Positions 6,416 to 9,546 of a DNA stretch of 9,546 nt are shown here, in pieces. The notes beneath the pieces were generated by a model. That model worked only from the letters and a program-made list of their open reading frames with translations, was not told where the DNA came from and did not search any database. The DNA comes from Alphaproteobacteria bacterium (lineage in GTDB: Bacteria; Pseudomonadota; Alphaproteobacteria; Micropepsales; Micropepsaceae): positions 1 through 9,546 of the forward strand of contig JAEKMB010000309.1 in the NCBI GenBank assembly GCA_019508105.1, read 5' to 3'. Positions within the stretch are counted from its first letter, which is position 1; the number at the start of each line of letters is the position of its first letter. Both the position numbers and the translations under genes were made by a program.

Positions 6416-7950
6416 TGGGACGCGCGCGACGCCTGGACAACCGGATCCAGCGTGCTTCGGTCAATGGTGTCGGCCTGTGTGAGATCCAGCACCACGTCGA
6501 TCTCGTTGCGGGGCGGGAAATTGCTCAGCACCAGCTTGCGCTGGCCCGGAGGGGGCAGGGCTACCACGGCGCGGCAGGCGAATTTTTCCGTCCGGCCCAG
6601 GTCGCGCCACTTGGCCAGTTCGCGCGATGTGGCCTTCACCCACACCTCCGAGGTATTGGCCCAGCACAGCACCACCGAGGCACAATTCTGCAATTCCTGG
6701 CGATGCAGCGCCGCCAGTTCGGCGGGATCGCCTTCCAGTGCCGGCAGGCGCGGTTCCAGATTTTCCGATTGCAGCAGCTTGGCCAGTTCCAGCGCATGGT
6801 CCTGGTCTTCGGGGCGGTGATAGACATAGACGGCGCGCTCGCCATCCTCGGCCGGCATCTCCGCCGAAGGCGCCGCATGCATGATGACCATGTCGTCCAG
6901 CCGCTGGATCATAAAATCCACGAACTTGCTGAGATTTTCGCCCACGATCTTGTCGGTGGGAAGGTGCTGGTCGAATCTGGCCAGCACGGCGGTGGAATCG
7001 CGTTCTTCGCCGCTGCCGGCCTCGGTTAATATCCGGGGTGCCCAGATCACGCGATGAAAGGGCGCCCGTGTCTCGTCGCTATGGGGCTTTTGGGTTCTTT
7101 GCCCGGCGCGCGCCAGCTGCAGTTTGGCGATCGGCTCTTCATCCTCGGGCGTATAGCCGGCCTTTTCACCCAGCAGATGGACCGCCAGCTCGGCGCGGGC
7201 CAGGCTGGCATCTATCATCCCGGCGGCGCCGCCATCGTGCGGGATCTCCTCATGCGCGCCTGGGGTGACGATGAAATTGCGCCCCTCCAGCTCCTCCACG
7301 ACGCGGGCATAGGCGGCGCGCATGTCGGCGGCGGGCTTGGCGACGAACACCGTGCGGGCATGAGCGGTCGGCGCGGGCTTTGCCGCCGCGGGCGCGGTGC
7401 GCACCCGGCTGCGCCGGTCATTGAAGCAGGAGAGATAGCGGGCGAGATTGGTGACTTGGTCGTAGTAGCGGTCGTCTATCACCACGCCGCGATCGAAATA
7501 TTGCTGTTCCTGGCCGGCTTGCGCGCGGGGTTCCAGAAAGAAAAAGTCATAGCCTTCCTGGCCCTGCAGTAGCGGCGGGCGCAGCTCCAACGGCACCGCG
7601 CGCTTGGAAAGAATCACGATGCGCTGGCGGGCTTCGGCGCCCCAGCGCTTCTCGAAAGCCTGCAATTCGCGCAGACACCATTCGCGCTTGATCCAGTTCA
7701 GCGACAGCACCACCAGGAGCAGATCGGACTGCTCGATCTGGGTCTCGATGACGTTGGCGAACTGATCGCCGCGATCGATGCCGTGAACGTCGCGCCACAA
7801 TTCCGGGCGTTCGCCGCCCAGGTTGCGGAATTCATAGAGGAGTTGGTTGTGCAGGGCGGTGACGAAGCCGGAGGCCTGTTTGCCCGGCGGCAGATTGGGC
7901 GGCAACAGATCGTCGTCGCGGGCATACGACAGGAATATCTGTGTCATCAT
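6412..7950 (-). CDS. TIR-domain protein with two further divergent TIR-like modules
   Basis: 512 residues, no signal peptide or membrane helix seen, so cytoplasmic. The N-terminal TIR domain (about 2-175) has strand A QIFLSYARDD (4-13), the loop LWRDVHGIDRGDQF (51-64), strand SDLLLVVLSLNW (75-86) and helix motif WCLREL (91-96), whose Glu95 is at the position of the NADase catalytic glutamate. After an Ala/Pro linker (185-198), a second module (199-350) reads RTVFVAKP and AVHLLGEKAGYTPEDEEPIAKLQ (256-278), a pattern seen in DUF4062/TIR-like regions. A third module (373-492) reads AVYVYHRPED and CASVVLCWANTSEVWV (423-438) and lacks a WCxxEL glutamate. Likely activity: cleavage of NAD+ or synthesis of a NAD-derived signal when activated by the overlapping STAND gene (family knowledge plus inference). 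Start is MetMet; ATG 7950 or 7947 are both possible, preceded by a G-rich stretch rather than a canonical ribosome binding site. Confidence 0.87.
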   Translation of the reverse strand: MMTQIFLSYARDDDLLPPNLPPGKQASGFVTALHNQLLYEFRNLGGERPELWRDVHGIDRGDQFANVIETQIEQSDLLLVVLSLNWIKREWCLRELQAFEKRWGAEARQRIVILSKRAVPLELRPPLLQGQEGYDFFFLEPRAQAGQEQQYFDRGVVIDDRYYDQVTNLARYLSCFNDRRSRVRTAPAAAKPAPTAHARTVFVAKPAADMRAAYARVVEELEGRNFIVTPGAHEEIPHDGGAAGMIDASLARAELAVHLLGEKAGYTPEDEEPIAKLQLARAGQRTQKPHSDETRAPFHRVIWAPRILTEAGSGEERDSTAVLARFDQHLPTDKIVGENLSKFVDFMIQRLDDMVIMHAAPSAEMPAEDGERAVYVYHRPEDQDHALELAKLLQSENLEPRLPALEGDPAELAALHRQELQNCASVVLCWANTSEVWVKATSRELAKWRDLGRTEKFACRAVVALPPPGQRKLVLSNFPPRNEIDVVLDLTQADTIDRSTLDPVVQASRASQ

Positions 7951-8033
7951 CTACGCCCCCCGGTGTCAGATTTTCCCGCGCCGATGCGCACGAGAGCCTG
8001 TTTTTCCGAGGAGTTCCCCAAAACCCCAAAAAG

Positions 8034-8062
8034 AGTAAATCCCGCGGCCTTGGGAGAGTCAA
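8034..8062 (-). promoter_or_regulatory. Candidate promoter of the TIR-STAND operon
   Basis: On the minus strand TTGACT (8062-8057) matches the -35 consensus at five of six bases and is followed after exactly 17 bases by TTTACT (8039-8034), four of six for a -10 box. Transcription would begin near 8027, giving a leader of roughly 75 bases before the ATG at 7950. Seen by eye only; the start site is not proven. Confidence 0.4.
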
Positions 8063-8188
8063 CGAAAGCACCCCGAAACGGCCTGCTTGTGCTTGATTTT
8101 TAAGCGTTTTGGAGCTCGACCTTGGCAAAGACTTGTGACAGGCAGGGCTCCCGCCATGCGATCCGCGCGTCCCCTGCCCACTGCTTTC

Positions 8189-8197
8189 TGCTATAGG
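8189..8197 (+). promoter_or_regulatory. Weak candidate extended -10 element for the SLOG-TPR gene
   Basis: TGCTATAGG resembles an extended -10 (TGnTATAnn) and lies about 24 bases before the TTG start. No recognisable -35 box is found 17 bases upstream. It would leave a very short leader. Low certainty. Confidence 0.2.
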
Positions 8198-8210
8198 GCA
8201 GCATCCCTTG

Positions 8211-8215
8211 TGAGG
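8211..8215 (+). promoter_or_regulatory. Ribosome binding site supporting a TTG start at 8221
   Basis: TGAGG sits 5 bases before TTG 8221. An in-frame stop (TAG 8194-8196) lies just upstream and no ATG or GTG occurs in frame between it and the conserved N-terminal strand, so TTG is the best start. Confidence 0.6.
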
Positions 8216-8220
8216 TCCTG

Positions 8221-9546
8221 TTGGCCCAGACTTCCAATATCCTGCGCGTCGGTGCCATCGGCCACCGCGTTATCTCGGTCAAGACACGCGGCGAGGTATC
8301 GCGTTCGGCCAGTCATATCCTGGCCGCCATCGCTCGGGGCGGTGCGCGCCACGAAGGCCTTGAACTGGCGGTGATATCGCCTCTGGCGCAGGGCGCCGAC
8401 CAGCTGATTGCCGGCGCGGGGCTGGAACAGGGCTACCGCCTGCAGGCCGTTCTGCCGGCGGCCCAGGCCGATTACGAAAAGACCTTCAATCTGGGTGATT
8501 TCGACCAGGAAATCGCCGCCTTCCGCGCACTGCTGGACAAGGCTCGTCAGGAGCTTGGCGTCGAGGAGCTGGCGGGCGATCTGGCGGGCGAAGACAGGCG
8601 CAACCGCGCCTTTCTGACTTGCGCCGATACCATCATCCGCAAAAGCGACATCGTGCTGGCGATCCTGTCGGCCGACCGCTGGGAGTCCCAGACCGGCAAG
8701 ACCGCGCGCGACGCCATTGCGCTGGGCCTGCCGCTGCTGGTGATCGATCCGGCTATGCCAGGCCAGCCGCTTTTGCATCGCAAGGAGGGGATCATACCGG
8801 CCAGCGACGAGGCGATCGCCGATGTAGTGGGCGCTCTGCTGGACCGGCGCTTTCCCAATGACGTCGCCCGCGCCAAGGCAGCGCTGGGGGCGGGGGATTT
8901 TCTGACCGCCATCGACCTGCTCCGTCATGCCCCGGACCATCCCGATCCGCGGCAGCGGACCGAACGCGACTATCTCCTGGTGCTGGCGCTGGCGCGCGCC
9001 GGCGCGGCGCGCCTGGGGCTGGAGCGTTTCCGCGAGCGGCTGGCGGATGCGCCGCTGGAGCTCTTGCCGCCCGACATGGCGCGCGACATTGCCGCTCTCG
9101 AGGCACGCTGTCTCAAGGACATCGCCCTGGAAGCGCCCGCCGACGCGCGCCGCGAGGCGCTGATCCAAGCGGCGGATGCCTATGAAACGGTCTATCGCCG
9201 CTTTGGCGGTTACTATCCGCTGATCAATGCCGCGACCTTGTTCCTGCTGGCCGGGGAACAAGCAACGGCGGAAGGTTTGGCGCGCCAGACCCTGGAAGAA
9301 GTGGCGGATTCAAAGGATTATTGGGGCCTTGCGACCAAGGCCGAAGCGCTTCTGGTGCTGGGTAAAAGCCAGGAGGTGGGAGCGGTCCTGAAGGCCGCCA
9401 GCGCGCTTGGCGTGTCGGCGTCCGCCATGGCCTCCACCAAGAAACAGTTGCTGGCGGTGTGCGCCGCGCGCGGCGTGCCCGTCTGCCTGCTGGATGATTT
9501 GCGCGTGCCCTCGGTGATCTATTACTGCGGCCACCGCGCGCTCACC
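8221..9546 (+). CDS. SLOG/Rossmann-like domain protein with TPR-type TRAF-binding-like (DUF4071) domain, partial at right edge
   Basis: 442 residues to the window edge, reading from TTG 8221. The N-terminal domain (about 6-210) resembles SLOG/LOG-like nucleotide-binding folds: a first strand and loop RVGAIGHR (9-16), the second loop SPLAQGADQLIAGAG (53-67) followed by RLQAVLPAAQADYEKTF (73-89), and the late strand SDIVLAILSADRW (142-154) followed by GKTARDAIALGLPLLVID (159-176). The second domain (about 220-410) is helical and resembles the TRAF-binding/DUF4071 TPR region: DYLLVLALARAG (250-261), ARDIAALEARCLKDIAL (287-303), AYETVYRRFGGYYPLINAATL (320-340) and YWGLATKAEALLVLG (367-381). The last residues, VIYYCGHRALT, look like the first strand of another Rossmann-like domain beyond the window; related proteins from memory can also carry a nucleotide cyclase there. 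Role unknown; predicted nucleotide or signal binding. A long opposite-strand frame is a GC artefact. Its divergent position suggests functional linkage to the TIR-STAND genes. Confidence 0.78.
   Translation, partial: MAQTSNILRVGAIGHRVISVKTRGEVSRSASHILAAIARGGARHEGLELAVISPLAQGADQLIAGAGLEQGYRLQAVLPAAQADYEKTFNLGDFDQEIAAFRALLDKARQELGVEELAGDLAGEDRRNRAFLTCADTIIRKSDIVLAILSADRWESQTGKTARDAIALGLPLLVIDPAMPGQPLLHRKEGIIPASDEAIADVVGALLDRRFPNDVARAKAALGAGDFLTAIDLLRHAPDHPDPRQRTERDYLLVLALARAGAARLGLERFRERLADAPLELLPPDMARDIAALEARCLKDIALEAPADARREALIQAADAYETVYRRFGGYYPLINAATLFLLAGEQATAEGLARQTLEEVADSKDYWGLATKAEALLVLGKSQEVGAVLKAASALGVSASAMASTKKQLLAVCAARGVPVCLLDDLRVPSVIYYCGHRALT

Larger units (their letters stand above)
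7951..8220. other. Divergent intergenic region between the TIR operon and the SLOG-TPR gene
   Basis: 270 bases with no convincing gene. It is more AT-rich near 8011-8110 than the flanking coding DNA. It holds a candidate minus-strand promoter (8062-8034), a tandem CCCCAAAA pair (8016-8031), and near 8141-8201 short inverted repeats: GGCAGGG (8141-8147) with CCCTGCC (8172-8178), and CTGCCC (8174-8179) with GGGCAG (8196-8201). The second pair overlaps the first, so the two folds would exclude each other. Both divergent transcription units must start here, which allows joint control. Confidence 0.7.

Noticed and set aside
3704..6820. Open frame of 1038 codons on the plus strand over the STAND and TIR genes
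   Set aside because: It is the mirror of the STAND frame; the minus strand carries Walker A, Walker B and the winged-helix motif, and the plus-strand product is low-complexity His/Gly/Gln-rich.
8011..8035. G-quadruplex in the TIR leader
   Set aside because: Only two runs of four G occur on the minus strand here; four runs are needed for an intramolecular quadruplex.
7832..8374. Small genes in the divergent intergenic region
   Set aside because: The short frames on both strands mostly extend into flanking genes in the wrong frame, have no ribosome binding site and resemble nothing known.
8191..9261. Open frame of 356 codons on the minus strand opposite the SLOG-TPR gene
   Set aside because: Its composition is the Arg/Gly/Gln/Ala-rich pattern of an antisense frame in GC-rich DNA, with no recognisable motif, while the plus strand shows conserved SLOG and TPR motifs and a ribosome binding site.

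Overview
This high-GC window holds five complete or partial genes on the minus strand in one tight block and one divergent partial gene on the plus strand. GC content, GAGG-type ribosome binding sites and the style of the metabolic proteins suggest a proteobacterium, most likely an alphaproteobacterium. That is inferred from general sequence character; there is no rRNA or other taxonomic marker here. I saw no tRNA, integrase, insertion sequence or CRISPR array.

Layout, read in the direction of transcription on the minus strand: (1) 7950-6412, a TIR-domain protein whose N-terminal TIR keeps its WCLREL glutamate and is followed by two divergent TIR-like modules; (2) 6415-3500, a large STAND-type P-loop NTPase (nSTAND1-like) with one transmembrane helix and a TPR-like C-terminal half, joined to the TIR gene by a 4-base ATGA overlap; (3) 3467-2295, a glutamate dehydrogenase lacking an internal block of about 60 residues that normally carries the catalytic lysine; (4) a strong hairpin with a T-tract at 2285-2250, a likely intrinsic terminator or attenuator; (5) 2227-581, a thiamine-diphosphate enzyme of the catabolic acetolactate synthase type; (6) 573 to the left edge, an aldehyde dehydrogenase, N-terminal 191 residues only.

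On the plus strand, separated by a 270-base divergent promoter region, a gene starts at TTG 8221 and runs off the right edge. It encodes a SLOG/Rossmann-like nucleotide-binding domain followed by a TPR-type domain resembling the TRAF-binding (DUF4071) region.

The right-hand two thirds looks like an uncharacterised NLR-like signalling or immune locus: a TIR effector, a membrane-anchored STAND switch and a divergent SLOG protein. TIR enzymes make NAD-derived messengers and SLOG domains bind them in Thoeris, so a TIR-to-SLOG signal is a reasonable but unproven hypothesis. The left third is carbon and nitrogen metabolism. The damaged glutamate dehydrogenase sits between the two, directly behind the STAND gene and before the terminator, so it may be co-transcribed with the signalling genes.
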